From: Bowmanella denitrificans
Lineage (GTDB): Bacteria; Pseudomonadota; Gammaproteobacteria; Enterobacterales; Alteromonadaceae
Direction of reading: 5' to 3'
Length of the DNA: 64,000 bases
Assembly (NCBI RefSeq): GCF_039522935.1
Contig: NZ_BAAAEI010000006.1
Coordinates: forward strand, 806,001-870,000
Shown here: one piece after another, positions 1 through 8,242 of the stretch
How the letters are laid out: every line of letters starts with the position of its first letter
Numbering within the stretch: position 1 is the stretch's first letter
Made by a program: the position numbers and the translations under genes
The notes under the pieces: generated by a model
Seen by the model: only the letters and a program-made list of their open reading frames with translations
Databases searched by the model: none
Told to the model about the DNA's origin: nothing

Positions 1-938
1 GGCTCGCCATTCAGAATACGTGAACGTACCACATCACTTTCTAATTCGTGCAGCAGCTCTTTCAGCTCTTTTGCATCTTGCTCCGGGCTTTCTTCCAGAA
101 TCTGCGCCGCCACTTTATCGGTCACGGCAGTCACAGCGTCCTTACGGGCAAGCTTGTCAGAGATTTGGTAAGCAGCGGTCATATCTGCTTCGGCCAGGGC
201 TTTGACCTTGGCTTTCAATTCGGTATTTTCCGCTTCTGGCTGCCAGTCCCATTTTGGCGTGTTCACTTCAGTGGCGAACTCGTTTACGGCATTGATAACA
301 GCTTGCAGCTCATCATGGCCGTACATTACCGCGCCCAGCATCACTTCTTCCGACAATACGCTGGCTTCAGATTCCACCATCAGTACCGCACTTTGGGTAC
401 CTGCAACCACCAGATCCAACTGGCTGTCAGCTTGCTCAGAAATACGCGTGTTAAGAATATACTGGCCGTCTTTGTAGCCAACACGTGCTGCACCGATAGG
501 ACCATTAAATGGAATACCGGAAATGGCCAGTGCCGCAGAGGTACCGATCATGGAAACGATATCGGTGGGGATATCCGGATTAGCGGACATAACGGTTATA
601 ACCACCTGAACTTCGTTTTTGAAACCTTCAGGGAACAGCGGACGAATAGGACGATCAATCAGACGAGCGGTCAGTGTCTCGTTTTCTGAAGGACGGCCTT
701 CGCGCTTAAAGAAACCGCCAGGGATTTTACCGGCAGCATAGGTTTTCTCTTGATAATTGACCGTCAGTGGGAAAAAGTCCTGATCGGCTTTGGCTTCTTT
801 TTTACCTACTACGGTAACCAGTACAGCGGTATCGTCCATGCTGGCCATTACAGCAGCAGTGGCCTGACGGGCAATCACACCGGTTTCCAAGGTGATTTGG
901 TGCTGTCCGTATTGGAAGGTTTTAGTAATTGGAGTCAC
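1..938 (-). CDS. pnp: polynucleotide phosphorylase, N-terminal part (3' end outside window)
   Basis: Phosphorolytic 3'-5' exoribonuclease and degradosome component. The translated minus strand begins with VTPITKTFQYGQHQVTLETG and continues with the first RNase PH domain (GGFFKREGRPSENETLTARL, RLIDRPIRPLFPEGF) and the start of the linker helical domain. About 312 codons are present; the family is about 700, so the second RNase PH, KH and S1 domains lie beyond base 1. The start is a GTG at 938-936, preceded by AAGGA at a good distance; no ATG suits better. A structured leader lies upstream (986-1053), as in the autoregulated enterobacterial gene. Oddity: the usual upstream neighbour rpsO is not present. 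Identification is firm; only the truncation limits it. Confidence 0.96.
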   Translation of the reverse strand, partial: MTPITKTFQYGQHQITLETGVIARQATAAVMASMDDTAVLVTVVGKKEAKADQDFFPLTVNYQEKTYAAGKIPGGFFKREGRPSENETLTARLIDRPIRPLFPEGFKNEVQVVITVMSANPDIPTDIVSMIGTSAALAISGIPFNGPIGAARVGYKDGQYILNTRISEQADSQLDLVVAGTQSAVLMVESEASVLSEEVMLGAVMYGHDELQAVINAVNEFATEVNTPKWDWQPEAENTELKAKVKALAEADMTAAYQISDKLARKDAVTAVTDKVAAQILEESPEQDAKELKELLHELESDVVRSRILNGE

Positions 939-985
939 TTAATTTTCCTTACATTAAGCCTGATGCCCAACCAAGTGACTGCTAA

Positions 986-1053
986 TGGCAAACCGATTTC
1001 GGATGAAATCCACATGTTCCGCCAACACAGCCTCTTGTCTCATGGCAGAGGCC
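986..1053 (-). promoter_or_regulatory. pnp leader: two RNA hairpins
   Basis: On the minus strand, between a possible -10 (TATACT, 1104-1099) and the pnp GTG, two hairpins can be drawn. The first pairs 1052-1047 with 1035-1030 (6 bp). The second is longer: bases 1024-1016 pair with 994-986 with G-U pairs and one mismatch, and it is capped by a perfect 6-bp stem with a 4-base loop (1010-995). In E. coli the pnp leader forms a long stem that RNase III cuts, allowing PNPase to repress its own mRNA. The same arrangement is inferred here from position and shape only. Confidence 0.5.
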
Positions 1054-1187
1054 TTTTACATTGATAATTTTCTATATTCGCTTTTTAACGCGGCGCATAG
1101 TATAGCGGCTAAGATGAGCTAAAAACAGGGAAAATTCTGTGACAATGGCGATGAGCATGGTACAGAGACAGCTATCAAATTGAGAGG

Positions 1188-1568
1188 TCAGGCGGATATC
1201 AACTGTTCGCCGTATTTTGCTACCAGACCCAGTCTGTCAGACTTTTTTAAGCCCTTAACCACTAATGCGTAAGAATGATCAATCATGCGCTGGATTTCAC
1301 CGTTGGGGATACTGCCGTCCAACTTAATGGTATTCCAATGCAGTTTATTCATATGATAGCCGGGTAGTACCGCAGCGAACATGTCCCTGAGCATCAATGC
1401 CTGCTGAGGTTCACATTTCAGATTCATGCGTCCTTCGCCTTTGTCACTGGCTAAGGTGGCAAACATCTTACCGCGGATTTTCAGCACCGCTACGTCCTCA
1501 CCAAACGGAAAATCTTCTATGGCTTCGGGTTTCGATAGTAAATAGTCACGTGCCTGTTGATAGTCCAT
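1188..1568 (-). CDS. MmcQ/YjbR family protein
   Basis: Small protein of 126 residues, the usual size for the MmcQ/YjbR family (a CyaY-like fold; some members are described as DNA-binding, function unsettled). The family signature is clear: NLKCEPQQALMLRDMF, then PGYHMNKLHWNTIKLDG, then MIDHSYALVVKGL. The start chosen is the ATG at 1568. The same frame stays open upstream through tRNA-Leu and its terminator, but that cannot be coding. No strong Shine-Dalgarno is seen (GGGCAGGGCGC). The gene sits between the tRNA-Leu terminator and pnp, where other gammaproteobacteria carry rimP-nusA-infB-rbfA-truB-rpsO, so it occupies a rearranged junction. Confidence 0.85.
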   Translation of the reverse strand: MDYQQARDYLLSKPEAIEDFPFGEDVAVLKIRGKMFATLASDKGEGRMNLKCEPQQALMLRDMFAAVLPGYHMNKLHWNTIKLDGSIPNGEIQRMIDHSYALVVKGLKKSDRLGLVAKYGEQLISA

Positions 1569-1717
1569 GCGCCCTGCCCGATATAGGATTTTTACAAAGA
1601 GTCTCGCGGTTGGCGTTACGACGCAATCAATTTGATACAAAAGTGGCCGTGAGCCAGCTTCCTTTAACTCATCCTGCCAGGGTATTTGCTGTCTTGGTGT
1701 GACTGTACCGCAGATAA

Positions 1718-1742
1718 CAAAAAACCCGGCAAAACCGGGTTC
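1718..1742 (-). terminator. intrinsic terminator after tRNA-Leu
   Basis: On the minus strand the stem AACCCGG/CCGGGTT with loop TTTTG is followed by a T-run. It lies 8 bases past the tRNA CCA end and would end the secG-tRNA-Leu transcript, separating it from the YjbR gene. Confidence 0.85.
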
Positions 1743-1749
1743 TTTTATT

Positions 1750-1834
1750 TGGTGCGGATGGCGAGACTCGAACTCGCACGTCTTGCGACACCACCCCCTC
1801 AAGATGGCGTGTCTACCAATTCCACCACATCCGC
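1750..1834 (-). tRNA. leuU: tRNA-Leu (anticodon GAG)
   Basis: An 85-nt class II tRNA with encoded CCA (complement of 1752-1750). The acceptor strand GCGGATG pairs with CATCCGC. The D-loop (TGGTGGAATTGGTAGACACG) is typical of tRNA-Leu, a variable arm is present, and the T-loop is GTTCGAGTC. The anticodon GAG is read from 1800-1798. As in E. coli (leuU), it lies directly downstream of secG. Confidence 0.97.
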
Positions 1835-1854
1835 GAAACTTGGGTCAGACGACC

Positions 1855-2193
1855 TTAGTTAGGTACGTCAGTCGGTTGGGGCTTTTCCACCGGCACGTCA
1901 GTGTCCGCAGGCTGGCTTACTGGTACTTCCAGGTTCTGCCACTCATCAACCTGCTTTTCTTTACCGGCTGTCATTGCCCCCAGAATCAAACTGATAGCAA
2001 AAAACAAGGTTGCCAGGATAGCCGTGGTACGGCTAAGAAAATTACCGGAGCCCGACGCACCAAACACCGTATTCGATGCACCCGCACCAAAAGATGCGCC
2101 CATATCGGCACCTTTACCACGCTGAATCAATACCAGACCGATCAGGGCCAGGGATACCAGCAGATAAACCACCATTAACACTTCGTAAAGCAT
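1855..2193 (-). CDS. secG: preprotein translocase subunit SecG
   Basis: Small inner-membrane subunit of the SecYEG channel; it assists the SecA-driven translocation cycle. The protein has 112 residues with two hydrophobic helices (about 3-22 and 54-75). They flank the typical glycine/serine-rich loop with GKGADMGASFGAGASNTVFG and GSGNFLSRTT. The C-terminus is acidic and proline-rich, which is common in marine relatives. The ATG at 2193 has GAGG seven bases upstream. It lies between tpiA and tRNA-Leu, 13 bases after tpiA on the same strand, so the two are probably co-transcribed. Confidence 0.96.
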   Translation of the reverse strand: MLYEVLMVVYLLVSLALIGLVLIQRGKGADMGASFGAGASNTVFGASGSGNFLSRTTAILATLFFAISLILGAMTAGKEKQVDEWQNLEVPVSQPADTDVPVEKPQPTDVPN

Positions 2194-2206
2194 GCTTTAC
2201 CTCAAT

Positions 2207-2953
2207 TCAGTTTGCCGCTTGGCAAATTGCCAAAAAATCAGTGACTTTTAGACTCGCGCCGCCTATCAGCCCGCCATCTACATCAGTTTGCGCGAAAATC
2301 TGCGCTGCATTAGTGGCATTGACACTACCACCATACAAAATTCTTATCTTTGCCGCCGCCATCGCATCAACTTTAGCCAGGTGACTGCGAATAAACGCAT
2401 GAACTTCCTGCACTTGCTCCGGACTGGCCGTATTACCTGTGCCAATTGCCCAGATGGGTTCGTAGGCAATCACCAGGTTGTTCAGCACGTCGCTACCACA
2501 ATGCCCGATAACCGCATCTAGCTGCTCAGCGACATGGTCAAACACCTTACCGGCTTCACGCACTGCCAGCGGTTCTCCGACACACAAAATTGCTGTTAAT
2601 CCACTGCTGAACGCTGCGTTAACTTTTGCCGCAACCAGCGTATTGGATTCGTGCTGATCAGTGCGGCGTTCTGAGTGCCCAACAATGACATGCCCACATC
2701 CTACATCCCTAAGCATAACCGCGGATATCTCACCGGTATGCGCGCCACCAGGATGTTCGCTGATGGTCTGCGCTCCCAGTCCAACATCGTTCGAACTGAA
2801 ACCGGCCAGTAAGGTAAAAGGCGGACAGACCAATACATCGACATTTTCAAACCGGTTTTGCTTAAACGCATCCTGCATTTGCGTTACCAGTGCCAGGTCA
2901 CCGTTCATTTTCCAGTTACCTGCTACCATGGGGCGTCTGCTGTTCACTGCCAT
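2207..2953 (-). CDS. tpiA: triosephosphate isomerase
   Basis: Interconverts dihydroxyacetone phosphate and glyceraldehyde 3-phosphate in glycolysis and gluconeogenesis. The protein has 248 residues, normal for the family. Visible active-site elements are NWKMNG (Asn13, Lys15), the electrophilic histidine in VIVGHSERR, the catalytic glutamate in AYEPIWAIGTG, and the phosphate-binding loops GGSVN and GGLIGGAS. The ATG at 2953 is preceded by GGAG. It follows glmM across a 95-bp spacer carrying a long hairpin, and precedes secG. The glmM-tpiA-secG order is common in Alteromonas, Shewanella and Vibrio relatives. Confidence 0.97.
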   Translation of the reverse strand: MAVNSRRPMVAGNWKMNGDLALVTQMQDAFKQNRFENVDVLVCPPFTLLAGFSSNDVGLGAQTISEHPGGAHTGEISAVMLRDVGCGHVIVGHSERRTDQHESNTLVAAKVNAAFSSGLTAILCVGEPLAVREAGKVFDHVAEQLDAVIGHCGSDVLNNLVIAYEPIWAIGTGNTASPEQVQEVHAFIRSHLAKVDAMAAAKIRILYGGSVNATNAAQIFAQTDVDGGLIGGASLKVTDFLAICQAAN

Positions 2954-2990
2954 TGTGACTCCAGGCTCGCTTGGCGAGTCAATTCAAAGC

Positions 2991-3039
2991 GCGCGAGAGT
3001 GTAACCAACCGCCAAACAAGTTACAAGTCACTCTCGCGC
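2991..3039 (-). other. long hairpin between glmM and tpiA
   Basis: An 11-bp perfect inverted repeat (GCGCGAGAGTG at 2991-3001, its complement at 3029-3039) starts 10 bases after the glmM stop codon. The loop is 27 bases. There is only a short TTT after it on the minus strand, so it is not a classic intrinsic terminator. It may stabilise the glmM 3' end or act as an attenuator. Confidence 0.5.
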
Positions 3040-3048
3040 CAATTATGA

Positions 3049-4395
3049 CTATGCGGTTACTTTTCGTACCGAATCGGCGATAGTTTCGGCCCATTTGCTG
3101 GCAAGGTCGTCCTTAGTGGCCTCGACCATCACTCGGATCAATGGCTCGGTACCACTTTTACGTAATAATACCCGGCCATCGTCACCCATATCCTGTTCTG
3201 CAGCCTTGACAGACGCCAATACGTCGGCATGTTCCAAAGGAGAACTACTACCCTCGGTATAACGCACATTGATTAGGGTTTGAGGGAATTTTTCCATGCC
3301 CCGGCGCAGTTCATACAGGCTCATGTCGGCACGCAGCATAGACGTCAACACCTGCAGGCCCGAAACGATGCCGTCACCGGTGGACGCTACAGCCAGATTC
3401 AACACATGGCCGGAGCTCTCTCCACCAATATTCCAACCTCTGTCATGCAGCATTTCCATCACATAGCGATCGCCAACCTTACTGCGGGCAAAGGGAATGG
3501 ACAGACGACTCAGGGCAACTTCCAGTCCCAGATTGCTCATCAGCGTGCCCACCACTCCGCCGCCATTTAAGCGGCCGGATTTAAGGGCGTCGCGCGCGAT
3601 GATATAAACTATTTCATCACCGTCCACCACATTGCCTTTATGATCCACCATCATAATACGGTCGCCGTCACCATCCAGGGCAAAACCCAGGTCCGCCTTT
3701 TCCGCCAGCACACGCTCAGTAATAGCCTGCATGGAAGTGGCACCAACATCATCATTAATATTCAGACCATTAGGTTCTGTCCCAATCTCAATCACATCGG
3801 CACCCAGTTCACGCAATACATTAGGCGCAATGTGATATGTGGCTCCGTGGGCGCAATCCACTACGATTTTCATGCCGGTCAGTGACAATTCAGATGGAAA
3901 GGAACCTTTGCAAAATTCAATGTAACGTCCAGCCGCGTCACTAATACGGGTAGCTTTGCCGAGTTTATCAGATGCCACGCATACCATTGGCTCTTCTAGC
4001 TGCGCTTCAATAGCCAGTTCAATATCATCATCCAACTTGAAGCCATCGGCCGAAAAAAACTTAATGCCGTTATCATAGTAAGGATTGTGCGAAGCACTGA
4101 TCACAATACCGGCCTCAGAACGAAATGTTTTGGTCAGATAGGCAATAGCCGGGGTTGGCATAGGGCCAAGTAAACCAATATTAATGCCTGCGGCAGACAG
4201 TCCTGCTTCTAAAGCAGATTCCAGCATGTAACCAGAAATACGGGTATCCTTACCAATTAATACCTTATTAGTACCGCGGCCGGCCAATACTTTACCAGCG
4301 GCCCAGCCCAGTTTAGTAACAAATTCAGGGTTAATCGCGCTTTCGCCGACTTTGCCGCGAATACCATCGGTACCAAAGTATTTTCGTTGACTCAT
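3049..4395 (-). CDS. glmM: phosphoglucosamine mutase
   Basis: Converts glucosamine 6-phosphate to glucosamine 1-phosphate, the step before GlmU in UDP-GlcNAc synthesis for peptidoglycan and lipopolysaccharide. The protein has 448 residues, the usual length. It begins KYFGTDGIRGKVG, carries the phosphoserine loop GIVISASHNP (Ser102), the metal loop DGDGDR, the sugar-binding loop GGESSGH, and the C-terminal phosphate-binding RKSGTEPLIRVM. The ATG at 4395 has AAGGA eight bases before it. It follows folP by 36 bases, the same folP-glmM pair as in E. coli. Confidence 0.98.
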   Translation of the reverse strand: MSQRKYFGTDGIRGKVGESAINPEFVTKLGWAAGKVLAGRGTNKVLIGKDTRISGYMLESALEAGLSAAGINIGLLGPMPTPAIAYLTKTFRSEAGIVISASHNPYYDNGIKFFSADGFKLDDDIELAIEAQLEEPMVCVASDKLGKATRISDAAGRYIEFCKGSFPSELSLTGMKIVVDCAHGATYHIAPNVLRELGADVIEIGTEPNGLNINDDVGATSMQAITERVLAEKADLGFALDGDGDRIMMVDHKGNVVDGDEIVYIIARDALKSGRLNGGGVVGTLMSNLGLEVALSRLSIPFARSKVGDRYVMEMLHDRGWNIGGESSGHVLNLAVASTGDGIVSGLQVLTSMLRADMSLYELRRGMEKFPQTLINVRYTEGSSSPLEHADVLASVKAAEQDMGDDGRVLLRKSGTEPLIRVMVEATKDDLASKWAETIADSVRKVTA

Positions 4396-4431
4396 AGTGT
4401 TCCTTGCAATGAAATGCCGGTATATTCCGGT

Positions 4432-5262
4432 CTAAATTAATTCGGGATTCAAAGTGGCCATCACCACTTTTAGCGCATCCACTGTTTGTTTAACATCGTG
4501 CACCCGGATGATTTGCGCGCCTTTCAGCGCCGCGATGGTAGCACAAGCCAAACTGCCGGCCAGACGTTCTTCCACAGGTCGGCTAAGCAATGTACCCAGC
4601 ATCGACTTGCGCGACATCCCCACCAAAAGTGGCAAGCCCAAATGATGGAAACGTTCCATCCCCTGTAACAGCTGGTAATTATGCTGCAAAGTCTTACCAA
4701 AACCAAAGCCTGGATCGAGCAGAATTTTGTCTCTGGCGATGCCTGCTTGCAGGCAGCGCTGCACTCGGTCATCCAGGAAGCTAAAAATATCGGTAAACAA
4801 GTTCTGGTACTGTGGCTGCTGTTGCATGGTACGGGGTTGACCCTGCATATGCATCAGACAAACTGCGGCGCGGCTTTGCGCCGCCACCGCTAATGCCCCG
4901 TCTTCTTGCAGTGCCCTGACATCATTAATCAATCCGGCCCCGGCATCACAGGCGGCCTGCATCACCTGACTTTTGCTGGTATCAATGGAAATCACCGTAT
5001 CAAAGCGAGCATGGATAGCTTCGATCACTGGCACGACCCTATCCAATTCTTCATTAACACTCACCTCGGCAGCCCCCGGACGGGTTGATTCGCCTCCGAC
5101 ATCAATAAACGCCGCGCCATCACTGAGCATCTGTTCAACTTGATAAAGCGCGGTATCCAAATGATTAAACTTGCCACCATCCGAAAAAGAATCAGGGGTC
5201 ACGTTCAGAATCCCCATCACCCGTGGTTGGCTGAGGTCCAAATACTTATCTGCAAATTTCAT
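4432..5262 (-). CDS. folP: dihydropteroate synthase
   Basis: Joins 4-aminobenzoate to hydroxymethyl-dihydropterin diphosphate in folate synthesis; target of sulfonamides. The protein has 276 residues. Signatures are VMGILNVTPDSFSDGG near the N-terminus, DVGGESTRPGA, SIDTSKSQV, the pterin-site DPGFGFGKT, and GMSRKSMLG. The ATG at 5262 lies only 13 bases downstream of a terminator hairpin and has a weak ribosome-binding site, so its expression may depend on read-through from ftsH or on a promoter inside it. The window also holds pabB (aminobenzoate supply), though not linked. Confidence 0.97.
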   Translation of the reverse strand: MKFADKYLDLSQPRVMGILNVTPDSFSDGGKFNHLDTALYQVEQMLSDGAAFIDVGGESTRPGAAEVSVNEELDRVVPVIEAIHARFDTVISIDTSKSQVMQAACDAGAGLINDVRALQEDGALAVAAQSRAAVCLMHMQGQPRTMQQQPQYQNLFTDIFSFLDDRVQRCLQAGIARDKILLDPGFGFGKTLQHNYQLLQGMERFHHLGLPLLVGMSRKSMLGTLLSRPVEERLAGSLACATIAALKGAQIIRVHDVKQTVDALKVVMATLNPELI

Positions 5263-5274
5263 CGGCTTGTCACA

Positions 5275-5301
5275 TAAAAAGAAGGCGCCTTACAGCGCCC
5301 T
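5275..5301 (-). terminator. intrinsic terminator/attenuator between ftsH and folP
   Basis: On the minus strand the stem AGGGCGC/GCGCCTT (one G-T pair) with loop TGTAAG is followed by CTTTTT. It starts 19 bases past the ftsH stop and would reduce transcription into folP-glmM. Confidence 0.75.
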
Positions 5302-5320
5302 CGTTCTCTTAAAGAAGTGT

Positions 5321-7246
5321 TTAGCTCGGCAAATCACCAGGCTTACTGATATCGGCTTCGGCAGACTTCTTAGCTTCTGCCTTAGCTTCAGGCTTAACCG
5401 GTTCACCGCCTTTAGGCTTATTGTCGTTATCCCAATCAGCCGGAGGACGAACATCGCGGCGCGCCATCAAGTCGTCTATTTGTCTGGCATCAATGGTTTC
5501 ATATTTCATCAGCGCATCTTTCATGGCATGCAGAATGTCCATATTGTCACGCAAAATCTGCTCGGCACGGTCGTAGTTACGATCAATCACCGCCTTGATT
5601 TCAGCATCAATGGCACGCGCTGTATCATCAGACATATGCTTGGCGCGAGCCATACTGCGCCCCAGGAACACTTCGCCTTCCTCTTCGGCGTATAGCATTG
5701 GCCCCATCTTGTCAGACAAGCCCCATTGGGTCACCATCTTACGGGCCAGATCGGTGGCTCGTTCGATGTCATTAGATGCACCTGTCGTGACTTTCTCGCC
5801 GCCGTAAATAATATCTTCGGCAATACGACCGCCGTAAAGACTGGAAATCATGCTCTCCAGATGCTGTTTGGTGTAGCTGAATCTGTCCTGCTCAGGAAGA
5901 TACATGGTGACACCCAGCGCACGACCACGCGGAATAATTGAGACCTTATATACTGGATCATGCTCAGGCACCATGCGCCCGACAATGGCATGCCCCGCTT
6001 CGTGGTAGGCGGTCATCTCTTTTTCGCTTTCAGACATCACCATGGACTTACGCTCTGCGCCCATCATGATTTTGTCTTTGGCCTTATCAAACTCTTCCAT
6101 CGCCACCAGACGTTTGTTAGAGCGGGCGGCAAACAGTGCCGCTTCGTTAACCAGGTTGGCCAGGTCAGCACCCGAAAAACCAGGCGTACCACGGGCAATT
6201 ACCGCTGCATCGACATTGTCTGCAATCGGTACTTTACGCATGTGTACTTTAAGGATTTGCTCACGGCCGCGAATATCCGGCAAGCCTACGACAACCTGAC
6301 GGTCAAAACGACCAGGACGCAACAAAGCAGGGTCCAGTACATCAGGGCGGTTAGTGGCTGCAATCACGATAATACCTTCATGACCTTCAAAACCGTCCAT
6401 TTCCACCAGCATCTGGTTCAGTGTCTGTTCGCGCTCATCGTGGCCTCCGCCCAGCCCGGCACCACGTTGACGACCAACAGCATCAATCTCATCAATAAAG
6501 ATAATACAGGGTGCGGACTTCTTAGCTTGCTCGAACATGTCACGCACACGGGACGCGCCTACACCAACAAACATTTCCACAAAGTCAGAACCAGAAATGG
6601 TAAAGAACGGTACCTTGGCTTCGCCGGCAATGGCCTTGGCCAACAGCGTTTTACCTGTTCCGGGTGGGCCAACCATCAGCACACCTTTAGGAATTTTACC
6701 GCCCAGCTTCTGGAATTTTGACGGGTCACGCAAAAAATCCACCAATTCAGACACGTCTTCTTTGGCTTCATCGCACCCTGCCACATCGGCGAAGGTGGTT
6801 TTAATCTGATCTTCACCCAACAGACGCGCTTTGCTCTTGCCGAATGACATGGCACCACGGCCGCCGCCACCTTGCATCTGACGCATGAAGAATATCCATA
6901 CGCCGATCAACAGCAACATCGGGAACCAGGAAATAAAGATGTTAGCCAGCATTGAGGGACGCTCAGGCGGCTCGTTAATCATGCGCACATCATTTTTGAT
7001 GAGATCGGTCACCAGGCCGTTGTCGCCAACCGAAGGAATATAGGTAGTAAAGCTTTCCCCACTGCGGGACACGCCTTTGATCTCGCGACCATCAATGCGC
7101 ACTTCACGCACCATGCCCTGATTCACTTCATTGATAAACTGGGTGTAGTCGTACTGGCGGCCAGACGATTCACCTGGAGTGAAACTCTGAAACACCGTCA
7201 TCAAGACGACGGCGATAACCAACCACAGAATTAAATTTTTTGCCAT
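5321..7246 (-). CDS. ftsH: ATP-dependent zinc metalloprotease FtsH
   Basis: Membrane-anchored hexameric AAA+ protease that degrades unassembled membrane proteins, LpxC and heat-shock factors. Two N-terminal transmembrane helices (about 4-22 and 101-121) flank a periplasmic domain. Then come Walker A GPPGTGKT (about 193-200), Walker B IIFIDEIDAVGR, the arginine-finger region RPGRFDRQV, and the zinc site HEAGH. The tail is rich in Lys, Ala and Glu. The ATG at 7246 (MAKNLILW) gives 641 residues and matches the known start of E. coli FtsH. A TTG three codons upstream (7255) has the better Shine-Dalgarno (AGAGG) and remains possible. Its usual partner rlmE is missing upstream. Confidence 0.98.
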   Translation of the reverse strand: MAKNLILWLVIAVVLMTVFQSFTPGESSGRQYDYTQFINEVNQGMVREVRIDGREIKGVSRSGESFTTYIPSVGDNGLVTDLIKNDVRMINEPPERPSMLANIFISWFPMLLLIGVWIFFMRQMQGGGGRGAMSFGKSKARLLGEDQIKTTFADVAGCDEAKEDVSELVDFLRDPSKFQKLGGKIPKGVLMVGPPGTGKTLLAKAIAGEAKVPFFTISGSDFVEMFVGVGASRVRDMFEQAKKSAPCIIFIDEIDAVGRQRGAGLGGGHDEREQTLNQMLVEMDGFEGHEGIIVIAATNRPDVLDPALLRPGRFDRQVVVGLPDIRGREQILKVHMRKVPIADNVDAAVIARGTPGFSGADLANLVNEAALFAARSNKRLVAMEEFDKAKDKIMMGAERKSMVMSESEKEMTAYHEAGHAIVGRMVPEHDPVYKVSIIPRGRALGVTMYLPEQDRFSYTKQHLESMISSLYGGRIAEDIIYGGEKVTTGASNDIERATDLARKMVTQWGLSDKMGPMLYAEEEGEVFLGRSMARAKHMSDDTARAIDAEIKAVIDRNYDRAEQILRDNMDILHAMKDALMKYETIDARQIDDLMARRDVRPPADWDNDNKPKGGEPVKPEAKAEAKKSAEADISKPGDLPS

Positions 7247-7674
7247 ATCGCTCAACGCTGTAACCTCTGTAAAAACAGTTTGTATCCTGACCGGCTTCCC
7301 TTCCCGGCTGCCTCAACTAGTCAGGCAGTGGGTAGACTACCAGAGTTCGCTGCGGGAAACTATGTAAACCGCCTTAATACCGCCACCACTTAAAGATCTT
7401 AAAGGGTGGTCGGATTTCCTGGTACTTTGTGTGCCCATTTCCTGTCGAAACGGTTGCACGCCTTATCCATCTATATGCACAATGAGCCTACATAGATCAT
7501 CTGAGCACTTGAATAAACACAATGCCCAAGCTGACAAAACCGCTCTTTTTTTAATTGAAGCTGTTAATGTCATTAGGCATGCGCTTAAGATGGCGTTAGA
7601 ATAGCGTTTTTCAACCCCAACGACATGCCAATTAACTGGCTGTTATATTTATTAACTGACAAATTTGTAACTCA
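7247..7674. other. 428-bp non-coding gap between ftsH and yhbY
   Basis: No open frame or remnant of rlmE is visible on either strand. The stretch must hold the divergent promoters of ftsH and yhbY. It contains a near-palindrome at 7383-7410 (CCACCACTTAAAGATC with CTTAAAGGGTGG), without a T-run, that could be an operator or an RNA hairpin. The T-run at 7545-7551 is not preceded by a good stem. Confidence 0.6.
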
Positions 7675-7971
7675 ATGATTCTTTCCACCAAACAGAAACA
7701 ATATCTCAAGGGCCTGGCCCACTCTCTGAAGCCCGTGGTACTGCTGGGCAATAACGGCTTAACCGAGGGTGTATTGGCAGAGATAGACAATGCCCTAAAC
7801 CACCACGAACTGATTAAGGTCAAAGTAGCAACGACTGACCGTGAACAAAAGCGTTTGATTTGCGATGCCATCGCCCGCGAAACAAAAGCCCTGAATGTTC
7901 AACTTATTGGCCACAACCTGGTGTTGTACCGCGAGAGCGAAGAGAAAAAAATCCGCATCCCCAGAGGCTGA
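7675..7971 (+). CDS. yhbY: ribosome assembly RNA-binding protein YhbY (CRM domain)
   Basis: Single CRM-domain protein of 98 residues that associates with pre-50S ribosomal subunits in E. coli. The N-terminal QKQYLKGLAHSLKPVVLLG and the GNNGLTEGVLAEIDNAL stretch with its GxxG-type loop are diagnostic. The C-terminus has GHNLVLYRESEEKKIRIPRG. The ATG at 7675 has only a weak ribosome-binding site. It is divergent from ftsH, as in E. coli, but rlmE is absent from between them. It is followed by 271 bp without a gene. Confidence 0.95.
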   Translation: MILSTKQKQYLKGLAHSLKPVVLLGNNGLTEGVLAEIDNALNHHELIKVKVATTDREQKRLICDAIARETKALNVQLIGHNLVLYRESEEKKIRIPRG

Positions 7972-8242
7972 ACTGCTTCTTTAATAAAAAGGCATTCGGT
8001 ACAGGGACAAGGCAGCATCAAGACTGCTTTCCCAACTGAAACAATTTTATAAACAGCAGTTTATTCCAGCATAGCAACTAAGGATAATCAGTAAAATTGT
8101 TGATGCTAATCGACATCCCCAAAAATAGCGCCTGCCCAACAACCCCGATAACAGATTTTAACAAATAGCTAACAATTATCGCGGACTTCGTGCAACGGTA
8201 CATCTAGGATATCAGCCCTGATACTCCACCTGGGAACGACCG

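Noticed and set aside
1699..2178. 159-codon plus-strand ORF over tRNA-Leu and secG
   Set aside because: Antisense to a tRNA and a conserved gene; a common artefact type.
5960..6721. 253-codon plus-strand ORF inside ftsH
   Set aside because: Antisense shadow of ftsH.
8041..8100. Inverted repeat ACAATTTTA/TAAAATTGT in the yhbY-propeller spacer
   Set aside because: Nine AT-rich bases separated by 42 nt; weak and expected by chance in AT-rich spacer.
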